A DNA stretch of 64,000 nt from Septoria linicola (GCA_024114885.1 CP099420.1:682001-746000); one strand, 5' to 3'. Counted from the stretch's first letter, positions 36,471-48,402 are shown. Notes: generated by a model not told the origin, from the letters alone. A program made the numbers and translations.

Positions 36471-37154
36471 ATGGCAGCAGCACTGTATCAGACACATTCT
36501 CACAAGACACAATATAAATCACTTTGCTGTTGGTCAATCCAACATCCCAGCATGGAGACCAACACGAAGAAGTTCGAACACGGCAATGGCAGTAAGGCTT
36601 GCAGCGCAGCACAGCGGGTGTTCTACACGCCGGAGCTGCTCAAAGCTGTACTCTCCCAGCTCGAGACTGAAGAGTTCTTTAAAGTCCAGGCATCTCACCC
36701 ACATTTCATGTCTGTCGCCATGCAGTTTCCGGCACTGCGCTCCAAGTTTTTCCTTGAAGAAAACCCGGCAGCTATTGGTCAAGCTTTCAAAATCAATCCC
36801 GTATTCATCAAGATCATCAAGACTGCTGGCTGGTCCTACGACTCAGAAAGGACGAAAATTCGGATCTCTCCAGTAGACCACAATGGTTATGTCCGATACT
36901 GGTCGAGTAGGGTAGATGAGGCTCAGCGACTGCTCGCTATGCTACCTCCAACGACGGTTTTGTGGCAGCCTCCCGCTAATATCGGTGGAGTCCCGTGTCA
37001 CCAAGGTAGAGAATTCTCTGAGCTGCAGTGGGAAGACAATATGGCTTCAGCAAGGGTGACATACAACCTGGTTGACAAGACATTACGCGCAGGCGTCGAG
37101 GCTTTTCTGCGGGCACACCACGCCACACCAATCCCCGAACGCCGTAGTTTTTAG
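36471..37154 (+). CDS. Hypothetical F-box-like protein
   Basis: A single 227-aa frame; the start could be ATG 36471 or ATG 36552. The segment VFYTPELLKAVLSQLETEEF followed by HPHFMSVAMQFPALRSKFF resembles the degenerate F-box-like N-termini found in many dothideomycete hypothetical proteins, where the F-box would bind Skp1. The C-terminal part is not recognised. No membrane segment or signal peptide. Confidence 0.6.
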   Translation: MAAALYQTHSHKTQYKSLCCWSIQHPSMETNTKKFEHGNGSKACSAAQRVFYTPELLKAVLSQLETEEFFKVQASHPHFMSVAMQFPALRSKFFLEENPAAIGQAFKINPVFIKIIKTAGWSYDSERTKIRISPVDHNGYVRYWSSRVDEAQRLLAMLPPTTVLWQPPANIGGVPCHQGREFSELQWEDNMASARVTYNLVDKTLRAGVEAFLRAHHATPIPERRSF

Positions 37155-38539
37155 GCGATGACACTGAGATATCAGCATGCACAGAGACGAACCACCGGGG
37201 CTCGATAAGCGCTTACATGGTCAACGGTCGACCGTGGCCCGGGACATAATATCGAGTACCGGAAGCACACGACAGCACCTATTCTCGTCATGCTGGACTC
37301 GCTCAATGTCCCAGCACCTTATGTCTAAACTATAGCGGACACACTTGATAGATTCCCTTTGCTCCAAGAACAAACATTCTACCGGGTTTCGTGGTCTCGA
37401 GCAACAGCACTAGCCCAGAACATGACATTTCATGACACGCGACGATACACCATCTTACCTCTACGCTGGAATGGCACCTGACTTGTGCTGCATGCGCCAC
37501 CTGTGGTGGTACTCCAGAGGACATAGCTCTGCCTGCGGTCTGCCGCTAGCTTTAGAGAGTAGCGAACCAATAGCTTCGTAGCTTCGAAGCTTACAGGACT
37601 CCACGACCAGCTACCTGGGACCTGGCTCGGACATTGATTGTACCTACAGTTCTCTATCTATCGTGCCGATATCGAGCTCATCTTAAAGATCACGCGCGAA
37701 GTTGTGTGCTGCTCGCCATGATGCTCGCCTCTATAATGGAGGTACACTCACCAAATATCTCTATGGCACCGCCATGATCCATACTATGTTTGGGACCTCC
37801 AAAGCTAACGCATTTCCCGATGCCACCTATTCAACTGGCTACGATGCCAGCTGATGGTGTTCCTCTTATCTCGAGTGCGGACGTAAGAGAAGCTGAGCCG
37901 CATCTCATGGCGAGAGTGATAGAAGTTGAGAGCTGGGTCTGCTCTTGCCTGATCATATTGCTTCTTAGCAAGCTCCCGAAAGAGTGGGCTGAACATGGTG
38001 GATTGAGAAACGCAGTCCTTACATGGAAGCAGTCTTCCACATGAGACGCTGCAGTGCTGAAAGTATATATAGCAAGATTAGCAGCGATGCAGTGGTTCGT
38101 GAGACAGCACAAAGACATTGTTAGACAAAGCTAAGGCTAAAACAAAGGCATTAAAATTGATATGTTTTGCCACGCTGTAGCAGTCTCACTTCCTCTCGGT
38201 GTTTCGTGCGAGCATTTAGAGTCTGTCGATGAGCCAATTCCATGGACTTGCTGCTGCCGCTAACCATATAGCATGGAGCATCAAAAGTTTTCCGATGGAT
38301 CGAAAAGCTATCTTGCGGCGCTCGTGAAGACAGCAAGCCTTTGTAGCTAGATCGAAGCAGCATACACTTGTGCTCTCGCAGCAAAGCACTCGTGCATAAT
38401 GTCTCTGCTGTTCATACTTAAGCCTGCCCCCAACCAAGCAATGAGACTGCACCACCCCAGTCGAGCAACACCAAGCCCCAGATCTACCAAGAGAGAGACA
38501 ACGAATCAACAGAAATTTCCACCGTAACTCTCCTCAGCA
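37155..38539. other. Gene-poor stretch, nothing recognised
   Basis: Short overlapping frames on both strands, none with motifs. No repeats or mobile-element signatures recognised. Confidence 0.5.
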
Positions 38540-38797
38540 ATGGATCTCCGCCGCCAACTCGCCCACAGAGCCTGGCTCTCCAACGCCAACCAGTCTCCCA
38601 CCCAATGCGCCTCGCAAGCCAATCAGGCCCGCCAGGCCAATTCGTACTACGGTACGAGCTCGCAGATGGCTCAGATGAGCAACGCGCAGAACCAGTTGAT
38701 GAGGAGCTCGTCAGCTCAGCACGATGCTTTCCAGCGGGATCAGCGAGCTAGGTGCAACGCGGCCAAGGCGATCAGTGATTGGAAGTATGGACGCTGA
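38540..38797 (+). CDS. Small hypothetical protein, 85 aa
   Basis: A short intronless frame with a good start context (CAGCAATGG). The product is very rich in Gln, Asn, Ala and Ser (NQARQANSYYG, SQMAQMSNAQNQL), hydrophilic and probably helical, without a signal peptide. The biased but non-repetitive composition suggests coding use, but there is no family match. A chance frame is possible. Confidence 0.4.
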   Translation: MDLRRQLAHRAWLSNANQSPTQCASQANQARQANSYYGTSSQMAQMSNAQNQLMRSSSAQHDAFQRDQRARCNAAKAISDWKYGR

Positions 38798-39106
38798 ATG
38801 CTCTTCGTTGGATCGAGAGGCAATGACGATGCGAGACCCTCGGCTCGTGTCTTGATAGCGCAGCTGTGTGGTTGTGGCCCTGAGAGGAAGTTTAGCTTGC
38901 AAGGGAAGTTGATGAGATGATCTTTGACAGAATCGACTGTGTAAAACTCCATGTATCTCATGCCGTGCACAGTAGCCCCGCTCCAATGCTTGCTCGTGAC
39001 TCTGTACGATCATAAAGCATCCACGCCGCTTTCCCCTCCCTTGACATGCTGCACCTCTTGCTCGATCATGTCATGCAAAGTCTGTCCAATCGACTTCTGT
39101 CGATGC
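38798..39106. other. Short intergenic region
   Basis: 3' flanks of the small frame and of the convergent protease-like gene. Nothing else seen. Confidence 0.5.
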
Positions 39107-41459
39107 TTACTTCTTCTTCTCCTTTCCTTTCCTACCTGTCAACTGAAGGCTCGAAACTCCTGTCGCCACTGCGCTCATGCGTTGGTCCTCTCGTACTGTA
39201 GACCAGAAGGCTTGGACAGCCGGCTGCCATGTGAGTCCCAGCATGCTGCTTGAGTAGGACTTTACGTCGCCGGTCGGGCTCAGCCGAACGCGGTACACTC
39301 GCCTCTCGTCGACTTCATTGCTGTCGATACCAAGCACGACGCCATTCGTACCATCAGGTGCTGCCTCGCTTGCGATCCTCGCCTCTTCTGTCTGTCTCGC
39401 AGATGCCTGCATCTCCAGCTTCTCTTCCTCCGCCTTGCGCTCCTTCTTCAGCTTGTTCCTGTTCTTCTTGGACGAGCCTTTGATCGTGCCATACTTGTCT
39501 GCTGCATCAAGACGTATCTCAGCCTTCATCCCTGGAGGACAAATGTCGAGCTCGTAACCCATCGGTCTCATCCGTGCTTGCACGAGCTGTATCGGCATGA
39601 TGTAAAATGGCGTTTCGAGCATGTTGCTGTCATCACCAGCGACCAGAATTGCCGATAACTTTCCGTCGGAAGTGTACAGACCTGCACCAGAGTCTCCGAA
39701 GTAACCGACAGCTCGGCCTGCTTGGCCGGGAAAGACAGCATAGTCGTGTGTCTCAGGAATGCTATCATCGCTCTCATTGATGCTGTGCTCTTGCCTGGAT
39801 GCACCAACACGGCCCACAGAAATCTCTGTCGTACGCCCAACTTTGATGAGGAGAGGCTCACTTGCAGGTTCAAGATCTGCCATACCAGTGATGTGAGGAC
39901 GAGTGCGAAATTTGTCGAAGTCAGCTGCAAAAGCTCGTGGAATAGGCATATTACTCGGGAAGACATTGTCAGACATTGTCGAACTGGTCGGCGATCTCTT
40001 TCTTCAACTTGATGAGGGCAAAGTGCGAGATGTAAGGCCGTCGCTTGACACATTCGAGATGCGGACCACATTCATCCTTCGTGAAGTGAGCGGCCTCTTG
40101 GCCGGACGTGAGGAAAATCTCGCCAATGTCAATGGCTTGCGGATCGTTTTCTTTAGTGTACCGCAGGTCAGACTCCCGGATTTGCTCAATAGCTTTTCTG
40201 GCTGGCTGATCCAAGTCCGGTCGTCTAAGCTCGTGTGCGTACGTAGCATCGCGATCTTGCCTTGAGAAGACTGTCGCTTCCCAGTCTCTGCGAGTCGGAT
40301 GTGTCACAACAAGGGGCCCCTCGGGCAACGGGAGTTGATCTGGTAAGAGCGCAGCGCGATCTGCCTTCTGATGCATAGAGTGGTGACAGCCGGACACAAA
40401 AAAACGCATCTGTGCCGTCATTGTACTTTTCGAAATCGCCTGGAGAAAGTCAGCGTGTGTTAACCCATGGTGTGATCGAAAGATTATTTACCCGTTGACA
40501 GATTCTTGACTCTGAATTTTGGACCACAAGCTCCTGAGCCGTATTTTGGATCCTTCAGCCTGCCATCCTTGATTCCGAGTGACATACCAACGGCAGTGGT
40601 TTTGCCCAGATTGAATGCCTTGTCCTCCCTTCACATGACGGTCTTTGCGCGTTCTGCTGTGGTGAGAGGGCGTGCGCCATCGCCGTAGGCATTCCTGATC
40701 GATTGCGGAATGTTCAATGCTTGATCCATTTCTTGTTTGTATTTCTGGCGCAGTGTCTCCTGAGCAGCGGTAGGAGTAGCCTTGGAGACGGGCGTAGCCT
40801 TCGGGCGAGCTGGTGTGGCTGGCGTCGCAGAAAATGCTATATCTCTGGTGAAGTTGAACCGGATGCGGACACCTTGGAACTGTGCTGGCACATGCTCCGC
40901 AATGAGAACCTTGACCACCTTTAGAGCCTCTGGCCAGCGGCCCATATCTCTCTGGCGCACTCTCACTTCCATGTACGGCTCACTAGGCTCATTGGTGCCC
41001 GGTTGGAAGGCCTGAACGGCGCTGACGCCTCCAGCGAGCACAGGCGACAAGATCAGGCGGGCTTCATTGTAAGCCTCCTCAACAAGGCCTGCTGCTTCTT
41101 CAAAATCGCCTGGTCGGTCGTAAGTGATCTTGGGCCAGGTGGTCCAGTGTGCCGGAATGGTCAGATCCATGGGCTGTTCGTAGTCTGGATGGTTGGGAGG
41201 CGCCAGCACAAACTGCCTTCTTGAGCCATCGGAGAACACCTGGTAGCTGATGCTCTCCGCCAGCTCGAGGTCCGCGGTTGCACTCTGTCCGGCGGTTGCT
41301 TGGCTTGGTGCTTCTGGCTTTTCAGAAGCACCTGCAGAATTTGAGGCGGAGGGCGGCAAAGTGTTGAGCCCTCTCCACCAGGCCTCCACCGCTGATGTCG
41401 CCGGATGCTGGTGCGGGCGGAGGCGCCTCCCGTGGCGCGTTCTCTTTCTTGTTCGACAT
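39107..41459 (-). pseudogene. Trypsin-like serine protease homologue with three lesions
   Basis: Reading from ATG 41459, exons 41459-41390, 41331-40492 and from 40439 onward connect in phase, but three defects interrupt the frame. First, a TGA at 40631-40633 has coding on both sides in the same frame (ERAKTVM, then REDKAFNLGKTTAVGM). Second, an A7 run at 40398-40404 adds one base, between NDGTDAF and FVSGCHHS. Third, a 10-bp tandem duplication at 39961-39980 shifts the frame between IADQFDNV and FPSNMPIP. Removing the two insertions leaves 744 codons, an exact multiple of three. The C-terminal half contains GYFGDSGAGLY, the active-site Ser motif of trypsin-like peptidases, then a Lys/Glu-rich tail. 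The His and Asp of the triad are not clear. The first intron (donor GTGGAG) is tentative. Confidence 0.75.
39961..39980. repeat. 10-bp tandem duplication causing a frameshift
   Basis: The unit AGACATTGTC occurs twice in direct succession inside the protease-like gene. Two overlapping open frames begin and end within it; with one copy the frames fuse. It is a simple slippage or end-joining type duplication. Confidence 0.9.
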
Positions 41460-42008
41460 TCTCCTGTGGGTGGAGGTGTTGTGGTGGCAGAAGGCGAGCG
41501 GGTTGATGGCGTGGAGTTGGAACTTTTCGTGAGAGGGTGAAGTCGAGAAAGTTTAGTGCACTCGCAACGAACGCTAATCTGTAGTGCAGGAACTCGCGAG
41601 ACCGAAAATGTCGAGCGACTTGTCACTGCGGAGGGCAAGTTAATTAAGTAGCTTTCTTTGTAACTGATAATTTCGTGCCGTGAGTCAGTTTGTCCTCAAA
41701 AACATGCCTTTAAGCCTGGTAGCAATCAATACATGCCTGAAAGGCCATTTAGGTTCGATTCTGTACCAGCCTTTAGCTTCGCGAAGGATCTAGCCGGTGG
41801 CGGAACATGTAGCGGCATTCCAGCACACTTGCTGCACGTGTCGTGAGTGATGCGACGGACGCGTGCGTACACAATCGGCTTCTTTCCATGCCATGGTTTT
41901 GTCATATCTCGGGGTATCAACTTACCTACCGCAAACGCCAACAAAAAAGTGAACATCATGCATCAACCAATCAGTGAACGCCTATCATTCATCAAGCCTG
42001 CCTGGTAT
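41460..42008. other. Intergenic, nothing recognised
   Basis: Contains the promoter of the protease-like gene and the 3' flank of the RING gene. A 105-codon plus-strand frame across the right part is antisense to the RING gene. Confidence 0.5.
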
Positions 42009-44581
42009 TCATCGGTTCCTGTCCGGAAGTCCCCTTTCCAGGTCTTCAAACGCTTCATCCTCTCGACTCACAGGCTGCTGCGAGTCCGGGTCGTCGTTGA
42101 CCAGATTGACAGCCTGTTCCTGCACATCGACTTCATCTTCCTCGTCCCGATACGGCTCGTGTAGATGTTGTGGTGGCGAAGTCGCTGACGATGAGCCTCC
42201 AGAGCGAGCAAGGGATCGCACAACGTCACCTTTGCATATAGGGCAAGTGCGCCGCCTGGTAGTAAGCCAAGGAGTACTGAGCAGTGAATGTTAGCATTGA
42301 TTCACGGCAAAGGGGTGGTCAGTAGGGAAGCAACTTACATGCACTCTGCGTGGAACTCGTGGCCGCAAGGCAGACTCATCACTCGACTGACACCGTCGAC
42401 GTACTCCTCCAGACAGACGACACACTCTCGCTGCTTGCCTCCATAGCGTCGTCGCCATTCTGCTAGTCCGGCGGCGCGCTTCTCTTCGATCTGCTCTAAT
42501 GATGGCGAAGCCATGCCATCTGATCGCAAAGACCCACTGCTTTGTGGTAGGTCAGATGCAGTTCGTGCTCGTGGCCGCGATCGTGTACTAATGGGCCGCG
42601 AAGCTGGCAGTAGTGGTGTCGTTGCACTAGCCTGGGATGATATAGACGTCGTCGATCCCGTACTGCTAGGCATGGTCTGATATGTGCGGACCGGCAAGCG
42701 CTCGACAACGGATTTCGGTGCTCTCCATCTGCGTCGACGTATGCGAGAACGGAGCAACAAAAGTGCATAGACTACAGTCAGCGTCACAAGTGGGGACACC
42801 ACGAGGACAAGCAGGGTGTCAAAGAATGGCGAGGACGACATTGAAGTTTGTGATAATGTCACCCATAAGCCATCGTGATGCGGTGCACCTCCTGCGAGAT
42901 GAGGTTTGCGCTGCACAGTCTCGGCCTTCCCGTGCTGTGCATCTTGTTCAGGCTGTGCAGGCTTGAGGGGCAAATGTGAAGAATCTGCATGCTCCTTGTG
43001 GCCAGAACCAAACAGCCTTCCGATCCAGCTTCGTGATGCCTCCTGTGCTTCGTTGTGTAAAGCTGCGACTTCGTGCTCCACTTTGGCAGCCTTGAAACTC
43101 TCGATCTCGACAGCTTCATGGTGGGCCTTGCTGTATTCACCACTTCCAGGCGTGATGCTGCCACCTTTGAGTGATGACGCTTCGACTGCAGTGGACTTCG
43201 GCTCTGCGGTCACGCTCGAACTCGAAGTGCTCTCCTGCAGATGTTGCTCCTTTTGTTCGGCTACTAAATCAGGATCACGCCAATCCTGCACTCCGATAAC
43301 GAAACCGTCCTCGGGTCCTGATTGCTCGGCGGCTGCAGTCTTTTTCAAGTTTCCGGATGAAGCCACCTGCTTCGGGTCTTTGTGATGATCAGTATCATCA
43401 TCAAAATCCTTCTGCTGAACCCATCCCGGCTTTCCACTGCTTGGAGGGCGTCTACTATTGGCGTCAGGCGTGCCGTGGCCAAGGAGTGAGGCAAACCAGC
43501 CCGCTCTATGTCTGTGCACCTCTCCACCTGCTTTCTGCTGGCTAGAAGCTCCGTCCTTCTTGCTTGCCTTCTTTGCTTGCGATACAGATGTCGCCTTACT
43601 GCTCGCAGCAGTCGTGGTAAAGTTGGGCTTATCGTCCGAGGCTTTACCGTGAACAGATTTCTGGCCAAGGACCGGGACAACAATCTTGTTGGACTCGACG
43701 ATAGTGTTGCCACCAGCAGGCATCAAGCTCGAGAGAAGCTGTGCGGTAGTGTATGATGTGAACAGGGAAGGTATTGTGACGTTGGAAGTGTCACCCCGCG
43801 CGTACATGGTCACCAGCGGGCCACCACGAATATCATCTCCTACAATCAGTGCAATGCCGCCTCTTCGCTGCACCCACTTTACTTTCTCCAGAAATCCACA
43901 CCCACCACGGCTGAGCAAAACCACCTTTCCCGCAATCTCGGCGCTTTCCTGTAGCGATTGTATGTCTGCGTGAGTGGGCTTCTTGGTGTTGCCTGCCGAA
44001 TTGCCGTTGACATGAATTCCATCTGAAGCTGGCAGCGGGTGGTGCAGATGGTCGTCTGTGCCATCATCTTCTGTTGGATGTTCCTTGTCTGGTGTTTCCT
44101 CATCTTCGTCATCCGTAGGATAGTCTCTTTTGCTGTTGCCTGCCAATGGTCCCTGACCTTCTGTGGCAGCGCTCTTGCCATCGCTGATAGACTTCTTCGT
44201 GCTCGACCAGCTTCCATCGTCCCAGCCGGGCACGTCGCTGCATCCCAACTCGCCTCCAGCGCCCGCGCCGGATCCTCCTCGACCTATATGGTCGTTGCCA
44301 AAGCCACTGCCAATCCAGAGCTGCCCACTTAGGCTCTTGACCGGAAGCAGCGGGCCAAACGCTGCAGGTCTGGCCACGAAGTTTGTCGAATTGTCGTCGG
44401 TTATGCTGATGATGGCGCTGGGTGGGAACAAGCTGGAAGGTGTTCGCCAGTTGAAGTAGGTCCCTATGCCTCCGCGATCGTCTTCCACACCATCGTCGTT
44501 ATGCCAGGGACCGACGACGAGGAGCAGGAAAAAGGCGACTATGCACGAGGTGACGGTGAGAAGAAATCGCACTGGTCGCAT
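42009..44581 (-). CDS. PA-TM-RING ubiquitin ligase
   Basis: Exons 44581-42339 and 42276-42009 join in phase to 836 aa. An N-terminal hydrophobic segment (FLLTVTSCIVAFFLLLVV) targets the secretory pathway. A protease-associated domain core spans about residues 205-285 (GKVVLLSRGGCGFLEKVKW, TIPSLFTSYTTAQLL). A transmembrane helix lies near 589-611, and a RING-H2 finger near 719-762 (CVVCLEEY, LPCGHEFHAEC, TCPIC). The intron splits the RING between the fourth and fifth ligand regions, and splicing restores it. This layout matches RNF13/GRAIL-type endosomal or vacuolar E3 ligases. An unusually long Lys/Ser/Glu-rich region of about 300 residues lies between the PA domain and the membrane. The start is ATG 44581; in-frame codons further upstream are not Met. 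Confidence 0.9.
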
Positions 44582-46233
44582 CGTGCTGGTATTGCTGCGG
44601 GTGATCACCGCAGCTTCTAGAAACAGAATGGACACGAAACAGCAATGGAGTACGCGGTCGGCTCGCGACCTTGCCTCCGTGGTGCTCACACTATCATCCG
44701 CAGGTCGTTGTTGGACTGTGTATGCGGCAAGGTAATGGTGGTGGTCTGGGTCGTGGTATACGCGGAGGTGGCGCTCGTGTGATGTGTCGTCGAACACCGC
44801 TCTTTCCTGGCCGACCTGTTCGATCTGTGCAACGGCGGCTGCCTCGGTCTAGCAATAAAGATGCACACGTTGACGAAGAGAAGCAAGGTGCGTGCAGTGG
44901 AGAAGCTCGACGGCGTGAGAAATCAGGAACAGGAATGAGAGCGTCAAAGTGTATAGGGGAGAGCTGTTCCGTCCTTGCTGATGCTGCTGCTGCGGTCATG
45001 CATGGGTTGGATGCAAAGTCGCTCAATCACGTGTAGACTAGCTGCCATTCAAGCACGCATGTGAACAATGCCAGCACCTTGCCATCATCTTGACAACCAC
45101 ATGGCATCAACGGACACTTGCATGTCACTTCAGCTATCAATCACGTTGTTGTGCTCTGCAAGGCTGATCGGTATGTCTCACATAGAGGCGTTGATCAAGA
45201 AATGCCTGAGGCGATCGCGAACGCGCTGGGACTGCAGAGCGGGATGTGCTGGTAGCTGGGTTGATCCATGTCCGCGCATCATCTGTGACGACTGCGTTCT
45301 TCAGTCCTGTCAGATGCTGTTTCACGCTGCGGAGACGACATGTGGTTGTTCTGATTTCGACCTTCGTCAGCTCGAGAAACGTCCATCATCTTCTCCCCTG
45401 TGGTACTTGGTAGCGCAGTGCGAGCACGTTGGAACAAATGGCCATCCACTCCTGTGCGGCTCAAAGAGAGTTTCGCGGATGATCGAGGCCGTCCGCAATC
45501 GTGTCGGTGGGGCGAGAAGCATGCGTCCTGCAGGTCATGAGAAGAGTCGCCTACTGCACTCCACGAACGCGTGCCGCAAGTCTTCGATTCTGTCATCATT
45601 GCGCCTTCTCATCCTTCCACTGCCTTGGCTGTTGCTGCTTGAGGCTGGGAAAGAGGCAAACGGAGGAGGTCGGGACTGATGGCGCTGTAGCTTCGATTCA
45701 ATCCGTCCACACGGTTCGCTTGAGGAACGCGGGCGAACGATAGCTTCGTGGATCGACAACGCGCTATACGAAAACGGGACCTCCGTTACCATCGGCCATG
45801 TACTCGCAACCAAAAATCTGAGCGCGAGCTGCGTTTCGACGTACGCGAATGGCTTTCGGCAGAAGAGATGTACGTAGACTCCTGCCGAACGCAACGTGAG
45901 TACGGACTTCTTCTTTCCTCAACCACACCTCATCAGCTCTCTGCCTACCTGGTCTTTGCACACTGCTCTTGCGTTCCAGCGTGTGTTTACAACTCAGCCT
46001 CGTGGCATCCATCTTCTCCTCTCCTCTCCTCTCCTCTCCTTTCCTCTTCCTCGATACCGTATCGACCTCATCATCACCAAACCTCAAACCTGCACGAGCC
46101 TGATATTTACACTGCATCTGCGAAACATAACCCTCAGTCTACAACTACGGCATTCCTACCAAATACGAACGCCAGTCGGACTGGGATACCTACAACGAAC
46201 TCCTCCACAGTTGCCATACCACCCTCCAGCAAG
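44582..46233. promoter_or_regulatory. Long divergent region, RING gene / aquaporin gene
   Basis: 1.65 kb between divergent start codons. A 203-codon plus-strand frame (45068-45679) lacks motifs and is judged chance. An in-frame open stretch extends upstream of the aquaporin start (to 45748), but its residues are unlike aquaporins. A pentanucleotide repeat lies in the probable aquaporin leader. Confidence 0.5.
46016..46045 (+). repeat. CTCCT pentanucleotide microsatellite
   Basis: Five perfect CTCCT units plus one TTCCT, about 190 bp upstream of the aquaporin ATG. Pyrimidine-rich tracts are frequent in fungal promoters and leaders. Copy number may vary between isolates. Confidence 0.85.
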
Positions 46234-47544
46234 ATGAATCTCAATCCAAGCACCAGTTTCTTTGAGGTGCCAGGCTTGGGCAACAAGAAAAAGCCTGGTC
46301 ATCACAAGGAGCACAGAATACCATTCTTGGGCTTCCTTCCCAACAAGATCCGCAACCACTTCGTTGCCATGGTCGGCGAATTTATTGGCACCTTCCTGTT
46401 CTTGTTCTTCGCCTTTAGTGGTACACAAGTCGCCAACGCAGCAGCTGCTGGAGCAAACACCGGAGACACAACCTTGGCGCAAGTACCGAATGCTAGTGTG
46501 CTCATGTACATTGCCCTGGCGTTCGGTTTCAGCTTGGCTGTCAATGCTTGGGTGTTCTTCAGAATCAGTGGAGGTCAGTTCTTGTACCATTCGCTACATG
46601 CTTATGACTGACTAACTTGACGCCAGGTCTATTCAACCCTGCTGTCACACTCGGACTGGCCTTGATCGGAGCAATTACCTGGATCCGAGCGCTTCTTACT
46701 TTTATCGCTCAGATGCTGGGTGCTATTGCCTCCGCGGCGGTCGTGTCAGCACTCTTCCCTGGACCGCTCGCAGTATCGACTACGCTGAGCAGCGGCACGT
46801 CTGTTACACGCGGACTTTGTAAGTGATCCCAAGCTATGACCAACGTGGCCATGCTGACCAGATGCAGTCATCGAGATGTTCTTGACCGCCGAACTTGTAT
46901 TCACGATCTTCATGCTTGCCGCAGAGAAGCACAAAGCCACGTTCATTGCTCCAATCGGAATCGGTCTCGCCTTGTTCATCGCAGAGCTTTCGGGCGTGTT
47001 CTTCACTGGAGGTATGTGCTCCGCACCCGGAGGAAGTCTTACAACTAGCTGACACACTCGGACAGGTTCACTCAACCCTGCCCGCTCATTTGCTCCGTGC
47101 GTCGTACTTGGATCATTCCCATCGATCCACTGGATCTATTGGCTGGGCCCAGCCCTCGGAGCCCTGCTCGCCGTAGGATTCTACAGATTCGTCAAAGACT
47201 TGGAGTACGAGACTGCGAACCCTGGTCAGGATTTCGACGAGCAAGAAGCAGAACATTTTGATTTCAACGAGGACAACGCGGCGACCGGCGCAGATGTAGC
47301 TCGACCGGTTCCCCAGGAAAGGATCAACTCGAATCTAAGCAATCAAGCCCCACAGCAGATTCCTGGTTTTGGTGATCGTCGTCCCCAATCAGGCTACAGC
47401 AACACTTCGCCCAATGCCGCCACTGCACCAGGTTCTGCAGGCGGGCGTCCAGGCTCGGGCACCATGCGCGGCAGCGAGAAGAGCCACGAGCTCGAAGATC
47501 TGTCAAAACTTGAGAATGGCATGCATCCGGGTTATGGTCGCTAG
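46234..47544 (+). CDS. Aquaporin / aquaglyceroporin (MIP family)
   Basis: A membrane channel for water or small neutral solutes. Exons 46234-46573, 46627-46818, 46868-47011 and 47066-47544 join in phase to 384 aa. Both NPA boxes are present (GLFNPAVTLG and SLNPARSFAP) along with the usual six-helix pattern (VGEFIGTFLFLFFAFSG, ALLTFIAQMLG, FLTAELVFTIFML). Residues near the second NPA (R-S-F) fit orthodox aquaporins more than glycerol facilitators, but this is only a hint. The N-terminus has about 45 cytoplasmic residues. The C-terminal tail is long and hydrophilic, and the TAG at 47542-47544 is followed in the same frame by 80 further coding-like codons. Confidence 0.92.
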
Positions 47545-47787
47545 GACACCGGCGATAGTAGCGAGCACGCCGGTTCTGACCGCAAGAGCGACAACGATAT
47601 ATTCACGACTGCAGATGACGCAGTGCCACAGGACATGCCCGAGACCCCCAGCAAGCTGCCGGGAGAGGTAATGATCACCGGCAAGCCGTACGTGCCGTCT
47701 AGCAGGTCCATCGACTTGCACAAAGAACCACTGGGCGGGCAACGAGATCTGGAACGTGGCATGCCACAGCAGAAAGGAGGGAATTGA
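47545..47787 (+). other. In-frame C-terminal extension beyond the aquaporin stop
   Basis: After TAG 47542-47544 the frame stays open for 80 codons to TGA 47785-47787. The encoded peptide is hydrophilic and coding-like (SSEHAGSDRKSDNDIFTTAD, PYVPSSRSIDLHKEP) and matches the tail before the stop in style. It may be an ancestral tail cut off by a nonsense change (for example CAG or TGG to TAG) or may be reached by readthrough or editing. Confidence 0.55.
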
Positions 47788-48402
47788 GCCGTGTTCACGG
47801 CATGGCTTGCTCGGAATTTTCGCCCTGGTCCCTGTGGTACTGCTACGGCCGACCGAACAATTTACATTTGGAAGCGAGGCGTTGGAACCGGATATACCTG
47901 CATGGCAGATGCTGCAAAAGTTGTTGGCATACATAGCGCTGGCTTGATAGCTTGTCGCTTTCGGATCATGATCCATTGTAATAGTATATTGTTACATTGG
48001 CTCCGCTCATGCCTTCGTCCAAGTAATATTGGTTTATTGCCATCATCACTAATCAATTCAACCTTAGGACACACTGCTTCGATGAGATGATGAAATGTGG
48101 TTTGTGGGAGTGACTCAGCTGCAGGTGAAAGAGTTCCGGCTGACCAGATAATAGGTGGAGATGGAGCCAGTCTTTCCATGCCAAGACGTTACTAACAGAA
48201 ATTGTCTTCCTCAATCAGTCTCGAAATTACAATTTCGAGTACCTTGCCACCGTGAACACATTGCGAAAAGGGAAGCGCAGGTCACTGAGAAGAAGAGATC
48301 AACTGGTAGTCCACAACGCATCCAAACATTGCGTCTAGCCCAGTCGAGGAAGGCAGAGCAGGGGAGGAGGCGCCAAGAGTAGGCTTCAAACCGACACCCA
48401 CG
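47788..48402. other. Intergenic, nothing recognised
   Basis: 3' flank of the aquaporin region and promoter of the next gene. Short frames on both strands are unsupported. Confidence 0.5.

Noticed and set aside
45068..45679. 203-codon plus-strand frame upstream of the aquaporin
   Set aside because: Cys/Arg/Ser-rich chance composition, no domain or splice context, and overlapping minus-strand frames of similar quality.
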